Shown: one piece after another, positions 22,594 through 35,663 of the stretch
How the letters are laid out: every line of letters begins with the position of its first letter
Position numbering within the stretch: the first letter of the stretch is position 1
Origin: Saccoglossus kowalevskii
Taxonomy: Eukaryota > Hemichordata > Enteropneusta > Harrimaniidae
NCBI RefSeq assembly: GCF_000003605.2
Contig: NW_003155251.1
Span: 5,147-41,931 of the forward strand
Direction of reading: 5' to 3'
Length of the DNA: 36,785 nt
Notes under the pieces: generated by a model
Seen by the model: the letters and a program-made list of their open reading frames with translations, nothing else
Told to the model about the DNA's origin: nothing
Databases searched by the model: none
Made by a program: the position numbers and the translations under genes

Positions 22594-25500
22594 CCACGCA
22601 CACAATGTTGTGCTGTATGCTTATACTCAACCCTGACTAATTTCACATCCTACAGGACTGCATAAATATCATCTTGAATACAATTGAGATAAGATTTTAT
22701 TGAATGAAAAGTAAGATAGACATGGAGAGAAATACTCTGCCAGAAATATTACCACAAAAACAAAATTTTTATATAAAAGACCATAATGGGGAAAACAAGA
22801 CTTAGAGTAAAGTCTAGAAAGAGCCTGTAACAATAAGAGGATGAAAAACCAAAATACAATAATGAACTTCTGATGTTTGAATTGTAGATAAAAAAATACT
22901 AGAAATACTTGAGAAAGAAGTTAATCAAAACGACCCATATAACCAGAGTCTGCTTTGTTTCAGACTTCATGCGAAGTAGATAAAACCTGAGACATTGCAG
23001 CAACAATAACATTAGCAACATTATCTGCCAAGTAACACTTACAGAAATTAGGGGAGATGCACTTCAGGAAACTGTCTCTTCTCCAATTACACTTTTAGGC
23101 CCTGTGATCCTACCGACAACGTAGGCAAAAGACAAAGACAGTTGGGGTGAGACTGATCTCCCACTGACTAGTCAATTCCAGTCAAGTTGCGCTTGTCAAT
23201 CCCACGTTACTCTTCTGAATAGAGGAAAGCGCTCTTCACAAGACACTGTGAATCAAAACTGACAATTATGCTCCTCTCATACTGAGTCCCCCGAAACACA
23301 AAGCTGAAGAAGAACAAATACATGTACAAGTCATTGTCTAGGACCTTGGAACATCAAAACGATGAAATCGATCTATGACTAAAGGATGCTTACTTCATCA
23401 AGCAGTTTTATTAATAGTGGAATGACGTGCGGGCAACTTTTTAATTTCCCATTTTGCTTGAACGGGTCAACAAAGCCTTGGAGCATTTCACAAGCAACAA
23501 GGTTTAAGGAAACGACTATCTCAGTAAAACTGTCATACACACACTACAACACATAATAAATTGACACAGCATCAATATATCCGAGGACAACACAAGGTAA
23601 CATTTTTTTTTTCCACACCCTCCTCTGGAGTGAACCTTGTTTGCACTAAAAAAGGTCACTCTGGTGGGAGATAGCTGAAATTATTTCCTGGTTCAAACAC
23701 CAGGGATGAAAATGTAATGGATGCAAAACATATCTTGTCAGAATTTATTAATAAAGTTCATTCAAATGAGATGCACACTGCACATGCAGGTGCAGGTCCA
23801 GTTCAATGTGGACCAGACAAGAAGTCAACCTGCAAATGATTTACTGATTGTGAATTTCATAGAAATACACAAATGCACACACAGGTGGGCAATCAAAATA
23901 TATTTGAAAACCTCCCTAGAAAAGGAAGTGACAAGATCTCTACACAACGGTGATATGAAGCCATGTTTTTTCTTATTCTAAAAACAGTATGATGCAAAGT
24001 GTGACTGGTAGCCAATGAAATAAACGGCAATAGGTATGTATGTGCAATATACATACATTGTAGTTATGTGTATAAATGCACCTAGAGTTGTTAACACACA
24101 ATCTACTTCCTGGATATACTGAGCAATGTATTAATGTTTACATAGCTAGATTCACTACTGTTTTACACTATCAATCATTTTTTTGTGTGTAATTTTTTCT
24201 CTCTTTCAATTCACAGTGGTTTAACGAGACTCAGAAATGAACGAGTAAAATGGTGAAAAAGACATAAGCATGAGAATTTGAATGTTACCTCACCAATGAG
24301 TGGAGCTTGCCGAGTCAAGTCCATACACCTATACAATTTTCAATAGAGTGTGTATTCAGAGAAATCTTCTGATCACTCCCCTTAACACTACCTAACCAGC
24401 CTTATGGTGGGGTCATTGTATTCTCATCTAAAGTGGTTAGACGTACATGATGTTTTTCTAGAGATACATAGTGACCTGTTGCTTGGGTCATGAACACTCA
24501 GGTCAGGTGACATGCAGTGATGATTTGTCAGGCTACACATACATGTTGACTTCTAACGAATGAACAAAAAAAATGCCCCCTCTCTCTTGTGATAAAATGT
24601 AATTTAAACACTTTCCTATAATACACTGATTCCAGAATACCTAGCAAATAACCAAGGTGAGGCAGCTGTTGAGTTAGATTGGGATGATACGCTTGATTAT
24701 TTTCATTATTGTGCTCTGTACATTTCACAGTTTCAGAAATGAGAAACCATGAATATTGATGACACCGTGACATATGGGAAATTTAATTTTCGCACAAGCC
24801 GGAGTGCAAAAAAGTTCCGTATTTATATTTCATAATAGGAGCGTAATTTTGCACAGAGAGCAAACAAGTCCATTATACGAGTTGCGTGAAATGGATGAAA
24901 ATAAGCAATCACTATCGATATTATTTCTGCCAATCTGCGAGTATGACATTGCAATTATATTTCGTGTGAAATTAAAATCATGCAATAACAAATGCAATGA
25001 TTGTTTTGTACCGAGTGCTAAAAGTAAAGTATCAAGATCCAAAATGAAACAATCTCAAACCAATTTACTGCGAGCAAGGAGGATGACGCAGATGATCGTC
25101 CAAGCGAAAGTGTAGATTATGTCACTTGGATAATGACAAGCGAGATATGCAGTATGTTTAGATAGGAAATTAGCCACAAGTTCTTCCCAGACACACCCTG
25201 GTCATTAGAACTGATAACTTTTACTGATAAAATAAATATACCCAACTTAGTCACTGGGGAACCGGATAGCTATCAAGCGAAATAACCCTTTGCTTGGTGC
25301 TATAATTGAAACATAAATGGGATATTTGGAAGGCAATTGAGGGGGCACATCATTATCATCATCATCACCATACCACCAACCCCCCTCAATGGCTGGCTCT
25401 CGAACAGATGGAGCTGTCATGATGTTGGTAATAACTCGTAGGTCTTGCAGCAGCACATCAGCAACAATTTGTGCAATAGTAAGAGTAGTGATAACAATTC

Positions 25501-27838
25501 ATGCAATTGGTTTTTTTTTTTATGTGTTTTATGTATCTCTCCTCAACACTCGTTGATATTGATAAAAGGGGTAGCAAGTAATCATAGTCGGGGCACGTAT
25601 CTTCAGCTTAATGAAATGCACCGTTATCATATTTTGCATTAATTTTTCCCAATTTACCCCACGCTTTTATCAATTTCCTTCGAGTTTTCAATTAAAAAAC
25701 AAAATAGGCTCTGACTAGCGTCTCCCAGAAGAACAAATTACATTTCTAATCTTGATAGAACTTACATGAAAAATCTGGATTAATAAAAAATCAATCAGGT
25801 CTATGGTAGCCTCTAAGCCTTAATTGCTCACTGGCCTAATGAAGTGCACGCTCATCTGCTTCCACCTTAACACAATCAATACCTCCCAATTCTTAAGCAT
25901 ATTACAGTGCCCAAGTAATTACGTCAGTAGGTAGTGAGAACATCAATAGTTAAAACCCGGTCTATCGCCATCTTGAATATGTTAGTGATAAAAGCATATA
26001 AATTATATAGAACGTGTGAAAAACAAGATGGGCTAGGTAATTAGATGAACTGCTAACAGCTTTTTAGCTCCCTTCCAAGCGAAAATCATGACACCCGGCA
26101 AGTTTCTTGCAGGGACCCTTTTCATCCCATGTAGCCATGGCAACAGAAGTGTATAGTATCATTAGTTCTTGAGAGAAGACAAACACAGTGGGGAGATGGA
26201 AAGGTCTTTTGAATATACTACAGTGTGACCATAATATTATAAAATACACAACCAAAGGCAGGGTTGGGAAATTAGCATATTTGAGTGGTTTGTCAATATC
26301 TAGTGAGTCATGGCTTTACACCGATTATTACAGTGAACAATAGCTTACACTGGCACTATTATCCACTCAATCACACCGAAACTTTACCCCAAATATTTCC
26401 CACTTGACAAAAGGCTGAGATCACAGGACAAAAACAACAGTTTTATTTAGATACCCAATGGAAAGCCCATCACCACACTAACATATGACAGTGACACTTT
26501 GGTTTGACCTTCAGACAACATGTGCATGACCTGCCCTTGTTCAGTTTCAGACATAAATGACAAGCTGGCAGTTCAAAAAAGAAAAAAAAAGAAAACCCCA
26601 TTCATTTATGAAGAACTTGCGGAGACCCTCTACCAGCAATGCTTTAAGAATATACACTCTTGAGTTTTAAGTAATCAAACAACAGCGTCCGTCGATTTCA
26701 GTGAACTGTGAAGCTAGAAAATCATGGTGTCAACAGTGAAATATGGAGCTAAAAAATCATGGTGTCAACGCAATCATCCACTGAAGTTCAAACTAGCAAT
26801 GTTTACCTAACATCTAGCTGGGTAAACAGTTCAGCAAATAACCTAGGTGGCAAACACTGGAAAAGTCTGTACAGAACTGGCCAAACAAGGAGGTCAAAAA
26901 AAAAGAAAGAGAAAAGGTAGCTTGGGTTTAATAATTCCCCCGAGTAAAGCCATGAGTGTTAATTGTGTAGAATGGCCGGACCACTTTAACTTGGTATGCA
27001 TGAAGTACTGCCAGACTTGAAAACAATGGCTTTTATATCACTGTACGTGGATGAGTGTATGTCACAGCAAGTCAAAGGCAGGCAAGCATGATAGGCAATC
27101 TGACAGGTTATAACAGCCAAAGCGCTGCTGTGCCACGTTAAACGCTAGACAGAGCAACACTTGTAAAGTGTGTGTGTAAGGAAGTAGAGAACGGGAACAA
27201 ATAATATACCTACTGAATGAAGGTCAAACCTGATGGTTGCTGAACTTGCTGGCAGACGGGGGATCAGGTCACAGCAGCCACAAACCTTTTACACAAATAG
27301 TACACAGCACAAAGGTATTCATATAATGCAACTGTCTACCACAATTAACTCCGTGTATTGGTCCTCTTCCAAGCATGTTTCAGATTTGAATAAACAGAGA
27401 GCAAGCAAACGCAGGGAGCTGAGCAATTATCACCATGTGCATACATCCCTGTTTAAATTACCAATGAAACTGTATTCATTATTTACATTTGCTAATGCAT
27501 AAGCTAGGATAATAGTCACTCATTACTGAGGCTTGTTGATTTTCCCTCTGCAAATCCATTAGCCGAACTGGACCAATATTAATTACAATTTCAGGCCACC
27601 AGACTAGGTATCTTTTGAAGTCCTTGTATATAATAAAACATAAAAGTCATCTTCCTAGTATAGGATTGGTGATGTATGAAGGTACATAGGTATTTCCATG
27701 AACTGAGATGCGGGAGTATGGGTTTCACTGACCACACAAACTCACCGCTGCTACACTGACACTTTATCTAGATCATTTGTTTATAAATTAAAACACCACA
27801 GAGATAGAGGTTTACAGTTAGCCTCCCTATTCAAACTG
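22594..27838 (-). other. First intron of ZFHX, middle part: no gene seen
   Basis: This is non-coding by inspection. The longest frame (24774-25115, plus, 113 codons) has no recognisable domain. A two-copy 35-bp direct repeat containing AATCATGGTGTCAAC lies at 26710-26769, and a short ATC trinucleotide run at about 25349-25367. Confidence 0.55.
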
Positions 27839-28692
27839 CTATTTGCATATGCAAATAGGATTGGCTTTTATTGCCAGGCTGTCTGTAGCTGGTATTGTTC
27901 TCACTGGCAAATCCCACGACCCGCTCTCAGCAAGGGCGCTTTATGCATGATGCTGCACAATTAGGCAAATCACTGTGGCCCCATGAAAAACGTGGCCCAT
28001 CCTTAATTATGGAATTCTATGGCTATCATTGGAGCACAGATCATTTATTCACAGGCAATCACAAACATCTTTTCAGAAGCTTGGAGGGCACTTAAATGAA
28101 CTTAATGGTGAATAATTTGCATATGTAAATGCAATTAGCCCCAGCTGCCGTAAATCATGACAAAGGATAGGCTATTTTGCCAATAATACTATCAAGGATG
28201 TTATCACCACCGATCAAAGACAGTTCAAAATAAAAGACGGGGGAGGTGGCATTAGTATCTGGTTAACTCCCCGGGGAGGTGACCCTGAGTCTCTACACAG
28301 GGGGAGGTTATGTCAGCATAGCTTAACCTATATACTCAGTGTAAAGCCATGCCATCATCCTACCCACCCAACCTATCCACCCCACCCCAACCAAAGTCGG
28401 TCTCAGTAATATTTGCAGTGCAATTAATAAATTTTGTCCTTTTATTTTATTTTATTTATTTTATTTTTACTGCTCAAAATATCCAGACTAACCGGTTTGG
28501 CAGTAGAAAATATTTTTCACTTGGTAATTAAATCAGTAATAGATCTTTAGAAATCTGCATATCAAAGGCATACAATTAAACAGCTCAACAAAAGGGGCCA
28601 CCTCTCACACAGGGAATGCCATCTGCATATGCAAATGCAATTAAATTGCCGATTGTGTTTGGTTTAGTGCCCAGTTACCTATTTGCATATGA
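27839..28692. promoter_or_regulatory. Candidate intronic enhancer: cluster of POU-octamer palindromes
   Basis: Four octamer-type sites lie within about 850 bp. They are a perfect 20-bp palindrome CTATTTGCATATGCAAATAG (27839-27858), ATTTGCATATGTAAAT (28115-28130), a site with CTGCATATGCAAAT (28621-28636) and ATTTGCATATGA (28681-28692). The second and third share GCATATGYAAATGCAATTA. ATTTGCATATGCAAAT is a known dimer arrangement (MORE-like) for POU factors such as Oct and Brn proteins. The surrounding 27840-28140 also carries TTAATTA, AATTAG and ACAAAGG (Sox-like) motifs. Enhancer function is inferred from motif density and position in the intron of a neural regulator. Confidence 0.45.
28440..28468. 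repeat. (TTTTA)n microsatellite
   Basis: Imperfect TTTTA/TTTA repeats in the intron. Confidence 0.85.
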
Positions 28693-31600
28693 GCAGATAC
28701 AGAGAATAAAACTAATTAACTGGCAGGGCGCTGCTATGTCAAAAACAGGGATGTCTGCCTGCTTCAACTCAGCATGCCACAATAAGGTTGTAGGATTACT
28801 TTTTTTTTCTTTTTTTTTTTTGCATCATGACCAAAAACAGAGTTGTGAACTCCACTGGTTTTTAATCAATTTTTTTCTTTCATTCTGACAGACTAATGAA
28901 AGTCGTTAACAAAGGCCATGATTAAAATCCTTGGTTTTTGTCTTGTAAATCCATGGCCATTGTCATTAAAATTGTAGAGTCAAGCTAACTCACCGTAAAC
29001 AAAAAAAACAAGAACCCACAAACAGTGCTAAAACTGCAGCTTCAAAAATAAAAGTTAATGTGACATTATTGAAGTGTGGGGGAGGGGGGGGGGGGTGTTT
29101 ACTGGGGCTCTGAACAAAGGTGATTTGAGGACATGAACTGGAAAGGGTTATCATGCCAACAGACAGCCAGAGTTATTTATCTTAGCTGTTGGGCATGGTC
29201 AAAAAACCGTGGGAGTTCCCTCTCATCTCCATACATACAAACAAACATACTTCCATAGCCAAATCAGGGAATTGTCAAAAAAAAAAGGTGGTGTCAAAAT
29301 AGAAACGGATCAGAAAAACAAAAGGTACTGTGAGAACAAAAAAACCCTAGTTTGTTCAGTATAAAGAATGGGTGGAATTTATTGAAAGTGTTTAGTGCGT
29401 TGGCAAGGGGGATTATAATAGGCGGCAATGGCAGTGTGAAATTAGACAGAAACTGTACTGTAAACGCAACTCAAGTGTAAGCGTTGGGGAAAACATGGTT
29501 TTGTTTTAAATTAAATGAAAGGACGCCAGCACTTGACAGGCAGACTGGAAAACAAAACAAAGGCAGACTTTTTTTTTTATTTCTCAGCAAAGCCTAGAAT
29601 GAGATTTTTTTTTTTTGTCTCAGTAGACTGGTAGTTTTGATGAATATTTCATGCGACGCAATGTTAGTAGAGTCACTATACAAATTTGGCCTAATGAAAG
29701 CAGGAAAGCTTCTGCTTAACTTATGCATTTATATAACCTACGAAAGACGCATGCTATGATTTAAACTGATTCCCATTGGAATTTAGCTATAAGAATCAGC
29801 GTATGGTTGTATATTAACTCGGCAGTGTATTTGCTCAAGATTACCATCACAGTGACACAAGGGTCTTTGCATTTTCAAGGTGAAATTTGGAATTTTCATG
29901 ATATGATAAATCAACTTTCAAATAAAAATATGTATGTGTATAAAACCCAGTGTGTACTTTGTCATCACTCGGACTTGAGACACCTTTTTCGAGCTACATA
30001 CCATATGCTTACTAAGTGCATGTTTCAAATGACTAAACAAGGTTGATACATTACAAAAATAAAACTTATTTTAATTGGGGTGAGCAAAGTATCAATTAAA
30101 AAAAAAAAAACTTGACGGACTGACAGACATGGTAAAGCATCAATTGCAGAATTTATTAGATCTAAATAGGTAAAAAAAAATAAAAAGAATGTGGACTAAT
30201 TATTAACGTCATCATAAGAATACCTTTTCTCACTGTATGATTTATGATATAAAAAAAAATAATTACTTATGTTAAAAAAAAACTAAACTTACTAGCCATG
30301 TGTCACAACAAAATACAGGCCAAGGTCACAGACAAGCATGGCTTCGAAATACATCTCTAGATTACAGAAGGTTTAAAGCACTATTTCCAGTGACCCAGTT
30401 GGTGACCATGTTAGCAACTGGACTCACAGTTCGGTTGTTTATATATGCAGGGAGAATCTGTGCCCAAGGTGCCTGTTGTTAAGACTGACAGCCATACTAA
30501 TTCTTTTCATAAAACAATCAGAGTTCCTCCTGGCTTTTTTTTAACAAGCTCGGCAAGGTTCAAGGCTTAGTGTGACCTTTTCTTTGTTTCTGGTTTGTTT
30601 TTTCTTCGGTGATGAAAACATTGGGGCTCATTTGCTATTGATCAAGACCGACCTATCTGTTTGGTGACACAATGAACGGCCGGGATAGTTAAAAGTGTTT
30701 TTTTACTACCAGCCATAACGATTTTACCTCATCCTGACGACCTTGCTTTTAATTACAACCTACCCTCAAACTGACAAATTTATGGCTGTTAAAAACATTT
30801 TGCCATGGTGTGGTGATCAGTCATATTTCCCTCAATTAGTTTATTTGGCTCTTCCTTCCTGCTGACTCATTTGTTTAATGACTGCAAACAGTGAATCAGT
30901 GCTGTTGATTTCAAACTTAATTAATAAGTGTAAACATTTTAATTACACCATGTTTCTGTTTGTTAATGTTGTATATAGTGAAAGGTGGCAACTTGAAAAC
31001 AGTTATCACCAAGAGATAAAAAAACAAAACCAGTCCCAAACAAATGAATCAAACACAATTAAAAAAAATGGTTGAGGTGAACTTGTACCAACCTGCTAAC
31101 ATTATGTTACAATGCACAAAGGCAGTCGTCATTTCATCATATGGAAAATAACCATGTACTCAAAATGTCAAAAAGAAAAATTAATTCAACACCATGATCC
31201 TCTGCATTTATTATTACAGATATATATTTTCAAAATAATTACAAATAATAAAATTAAATTAAATAATTTTTTTTATATACTTTTATAATATCTATCACTT
31301 GAATAATTAGAAGACATCAGATTATCATGAGTTAGTTTTCAATATTTATCCATGGCAGACAACAATCGATTGATTTGTCTGTGCATTTTGCAACTGAATT
31401 AATGGCCTGGAATTTGGCAATGAGAATCCCAGAGCCAGTGAACTATTGTCCCAGTCTCCCATGATTTGTATATATTGCTCTCAGAGGCTGACACTGACCA
31501 GCATCAGTCTTAATGCCAAGAACATATGGCTGCTGGATTTACCAGCTATGGGGACTGTAATCGACCTCAAGTATTCTTTCCTTAATTAACCGCTGAGTCT

Positions 31601-34600
31601 GAGACATAATCATAATAAAAATCACACCACTGTCTCCAGTGCAAATTGCAAGGGTTGACATCAGCTCAAATTTCTTCCACCAGGCCTTCCTTGTTTTGGC
31701 AGTAAGAGTAACTTGCATGCTGTGCTGATGGAATGAAGTTTACATGAAGTCTAGTGACTTGCACTGCTATCTGACCGGACCTCCAAACATCAACAAACTA
31801 AATCTCCATTCCCACATCTCCAGACCAATTCACAGCCTAATATCTTCTCTATTACGTTTTATACATCCAAGCATTTTTTTTTTAACAAGCATATTTTTCG
31901 TCCCAAAGGATATGCACAGCCTCACACTGGTGCGGAAGCAGCAAACCAGACCATGATCAAAAGTAGTTTAACACAAACATCAAGTCCATCCTTGTGACAA
32001 TTCCTGGGCTATTGATCTTGTGGAGCAAGAAAACTTGCCCATTACATAAGAGCCAAGCCGGAAATCAATGCACTTATGTGTGCCAGGCAAATAGACGTTG
32101 TACGCAGCCATGCATGAGAACTGATCAAAGTATACACAAGAGTGCAGCCTTCATACTGCACTGCTGGTAGCTTTAGTGGGATATCATATGATAAGGTCAG
32201 ACTGACTCATGGTTCATCAAACAAGCCATTCAAGTATAAATGACAGCTTCTCATGAAAAAATGCCCATCAGTATTAGAGTGATGCAACAAAAGCATAGTG
32301 ACACAAACAGTAAACGGAGGGGGAGGGAACAAAAAAAAAATGATGGAGACAAAAAAAATGTTATGTGACACATGTTTGGAAAATAAGATAAAACTTGCCT
32401 GCTGCTGCGTTTCAATTTAAACTGTATCATTGCGAGGAATGTTCTATGACCATCCACTGGAACTCGGTGGGATACCTGTGATGAGGAGAAAGTAGGAGGG
32501 AATTGGACAAATTTATGATGCTGAGCCAGTACAAGGTTTAGACAGTATCAGGTTGAATATATCTATTACAAAAAAATATGTAACACATGTTTCTAACACT
32601 TGGAGTAATTGACAACAATACAGGAGACTGATGATGAATTTGATATTTAATTTAAAAAAGAAATTTTTATATTAAAAAAAAAAATTGCATCATTTATTCT
32701 CCTCCCAAGTCAATGGCATCATTTGCATACTTGTCAAAAAACAAACAGACTGATAGATTACACCCAGTATTCATTCTATTGGCTCGGGCAATAAACCTTA
32801 CAGAGAAGTGTGAAAATGTCATATTTTTCAAGAGTGCTTAGATCATGGAAACCATTTGTAGAGGAAGTCAACACATGTTCTATTTGGATAGTTAAACTGT
32901 TCTTTCTCTCCCCCTCCCCCTTGCCCAGGATTAACGCAAAACTATTATTAGTGACATTGACAAAGAAGAGCAGAGTATCGATATCTTGTCTCTTTTGGAT
33001 AGTAAGTACAATGGATTTGCTCTGTCTCATATTTGGTATCACCTCTGATGTACAAATAATGCTCACTATGAAGCCAATACAGAAGCCACTCGCATATCCC
33101 ACATTTTATGATGCGCAATCACAACTCCCCACTAGCCGAGCTACAAGTTACAGCCTCATCGAGTCGAGTCACTCATGCGTTACATTGATTTCACTATTAA
33201 ATGTAGTTAGGGACAGCGGTACAGTGACGGCAGTACACACATGGCAGCGCTACAAAACACCAATCCATCACAGGAATCCACGCTAACAGTTGGTCTCGGA
33301 TACAACTTGGAGCGTTTCTTAGATCAGATGCCTGTGGTAGGGTTGGTAGGGCACGCATGTTCATGGAAATAATATGCCCATCAATATTTCAGTGTCGTCA
33401 GCCCCCAGGGGCATTATGTAAAAACTCAGGCATATAAGCTAAGGTGTAGGCAGCAATCGTAATGAAACAGATATAAAATGCAGTTCAGCATAATGAGGCA
33501 GGTCAATCAAAATGGAGAGACTAAAAATTAATTATTGAGTGCACTATCCAATATGTCTTCTCTTTTTTTTATGCTCACAAGCTATATTGTTTTCTCTGCC
33601 AAACACAAGGTCACTCCCCATGCTGTGTGACTTGGATTCCCCAAGGTGACAACACTGAGCCCAAAAGCTCAGGAGTGAAATGAAAAATTTGAATGCAAGT
33701 GAAAATTCCACTTCAGTAAATTTTGGTAAATTAGCTCAGGCCGTTTCAAACAATATATGCAAACACAATGCATTACTGTGATTAAAAATTTAAGGCGCAA
33801 GGAAAAAAATTATTCAACAATGATTGATGGTCTTAGGTTGAATTCACTTGTCCCCGAAAACATACAAAACACGTCTACAAAGAAAGAAATCAACTACCTT
33901 CTTAACCACGCTAACAGTTAAGTTGAATGGACCAGATATTTTTCCCCCAGTCGTGAGAACACGATACGGAAGTGACAATACGGAGATACGAACTGTGTTT
34001 CTTAAAGAAATCTTTAAAACGGGTAGCAATTTTGAAACAATGATGCCGTTGCGAACTAACGGGCGAGGAGACATTCTTGCGGTTGAATGGGCGCTTTACG
34101 TTGTATCTCCACTGGTCCAAAGAGAAACTGACACCACGGCTGAAATGAACACAATCAGATCGCGAAATCCCTCCGTTACTAACTTCGAAATGTACGATAA
34201 GACCGGGAAGACACGCTACGGGAAAGGGATTTCACGAAACGTATACACTCAGTAGGTAACGTAAACCCATGAACACAAAAGCAGTGCTGCACAGCGCGGC
34301 ATGCGATCGACTAGTAGAGACGATCAGTGTACGGCATTTCGGAAACGCCACTGACACGAGTTTCAGGTGAAGCGATTGTGTCAAGAGGACAGCCACTTCG
34401 GGTCACATTTTACACATGTTACACATCGAAATACAACCCAAGAAAAACACTAAAGGCAAGTCGAATGAACTGACCATTGAATTTTGTCACATATCACGGC
34501 AAAAACGGCGTGGAGGCATCGGAAAACCTTCGACTAATTACCATTAATAGAGACGCTCGTAATTAACGGCGGGCAACAACACGTCGCAATTAAAACATAC

Positions 34601-34640
34601 CCATCAAGCTCGAACACGAACTAACACTAAGAAAACTCAC
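28693..34640 (-). other. First intron of ZFHX, 5' part: no gene seen
   Basis: No convincing coding region. Frames at 32810-33286 (158 codons) and 33848-34255 (135 codons) on the plus strand show no family signature. Stretches such as 30550-30960 and 31380-31620 are less repetitive and rich in homeodomain-like TTAATTA motifs, as conserved non-coding elements often are, but this cannot be tested here. One further octamer lies at 32720-32727. CpG frequency rises after about 33850. Confidence 0.5.
29078..29095 (+). repeat. Poly-G tract (G5-A-G12)
   Basis: Nearly the same structure as the tract at 3333-3352, and likewise able to form a G-quadruplex. Confidence 0.9.
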
Positions 34641-34718
34641 TGTTTGGTTGCTTCAGATTCCGTCATTCGAAGAACTTTCCGCCGCTTGACGAACCGGAGG
34701 TCACATGCAATATAAGAA
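34641..34718 (-). other. Candidate 5' exon of the ZFHX gene
   Basis: On the minus strand a strong donor (AACA then GTGAGT) follows 34641, and an acceptor-like TTTCTCAG precedes 34718. The exon could also extend further upstream. It contains an ATG at 34664-34666. If spliced directly to 16428 this frame reads MTESEATK and then stops after about nine more codons, so it would be a uORF and not an alternative N-terminus. The assignment rests on splice signals only. Confidence 0.35.
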
Positions 34719-35047
34719 CTGAGAAATCGCCGACTCCAACAACAAATGCTAGGTGAAAAATAAAGAGCTAAAAATAACCAAATGAAAATTCGATATTATT
34801 ATTTTGCTAATTATTCCAAAATGGCTGGGAGGCATCAATGGGCATGCGTAATAAGCGAAAGACAATTTACATCTCATTAACATAAATTCCCACCCTGAGA
34901 TAAGTGCTTCGCGCAGCGAAATTCGACAATACAATGACGAAAAGCTCACTTAAATTACTATCTCGGATACTGTTTTTTACCACACACAACTTTTTACAGA
35001 CGATTCACAAACTTTACGCCGGGAAAACCGCGTCAAATCAAATCGGC

Positions 35048-35530
35048 CACGTGATCACTTTTCGACCTCATTTGCATATTGTATGTCTGCGCGCCGATTT
35101 TCCCACCCATTTCCGCCTTGTTAAACTACTCCCCAACTAATTTAAGTTCAGATCAACTTTATGAAGTCTTGATTTCCATTGGCTCGGCGTATCCATTTTG
35201 ACGGCCGACAGTGATTTGTGCCCATGATTTTGTAAAATCCGCGGGAATCTGTCGCTCAGACGATCCATTAGTCACGTGACATAAATGACCTGAAAAGTCG
35301 GCATACCAGTACCTCAGTACGTGAGGAAACCACGCTTACCTCACAGTATCCAGAGTCCCGACCGAGTTGGTGTGCACAATTCCGTATCTGATCACCACAA
35401 CGAAATCAAACAATGACGTCCGACTGGTTCAAATCTCGGGAACAAATCTTACCCAGTCGCACTAATTACAGAAATGCAAATCACTCAGCTGACAGGTCAA
35501 GGGCAGAGGAAGTGACGTAACTATGGCGGG
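35048..35530. promoter_or_regulatory. Putative bidirectional promoter between ZFHX-like and THTPA-like genes
   Basis: This CpG-richer stretch lies between divergent genes. Visible motifs are E-box CACGTG at 35048-35053, the palindrome GTCACGTGAC at 35271-35280, octamers ATTTGCAT (35070-35077) and ATGCAAAT (35474-35481), CRE-like TGACGTC (35414-35420) and TGACGTAA (35513-35520), and a YY1-like ATGGCGG (35523-35529). No clear TATA box was placed. Motif assignments are by consensus only. Confidence 0.45.
35340..35480 (-). other. Candidate first exon of the ZFHX gene (alternative)
   Basis: The minus strand shows CTGTGAG followed by GTAAGC at 35339, close to the consensus donor. An exon ending at 35340 would begin within the CpG-richer region shared with the divergent gene. 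The upstream limit is not defined by the sequence, and the right boundary given is approximate. Confidence 0.3.
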
Positions 35531-35663
35531 TTACATGGATTTGCTTGTCTATCGTCTGGGCCTCAATTAACCGATAATAGTGTTGTGATCTTATGTTTTG
35601 TTGGACTTTTTTGCACAGTTTGTTAGCTGGGATAGAACAACAGCAAATTTGTTGTAAACAAGG

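Noticed and set aside
22060-22665. Three overlapping Cys-rich frames of 158-201 codons
   Set aside because: All arise from the stop-free 25-bp repeat read in three frames. No start context, signal peptide or domain that would favour one frame.
24774-25115. Plus-strand frame of 113 codons
   Set aside because: No domain or similarity recognised. It sits alone in the intron and overlaps an equally meaningless minus-strand frame.
32810-33286. Plus-strand frame of 158 codons
   Set aside because: No recognisable domain; composition looks like translated non-coding DNA, and no splice or promoter context was seen.
33848-34255. Plus-strand frame of 135 codons
   Set aside because: No family recognised. 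It lies in the CpG-richer zone, where longer chance frames are expected, upstream of the ZFHX promoter area.
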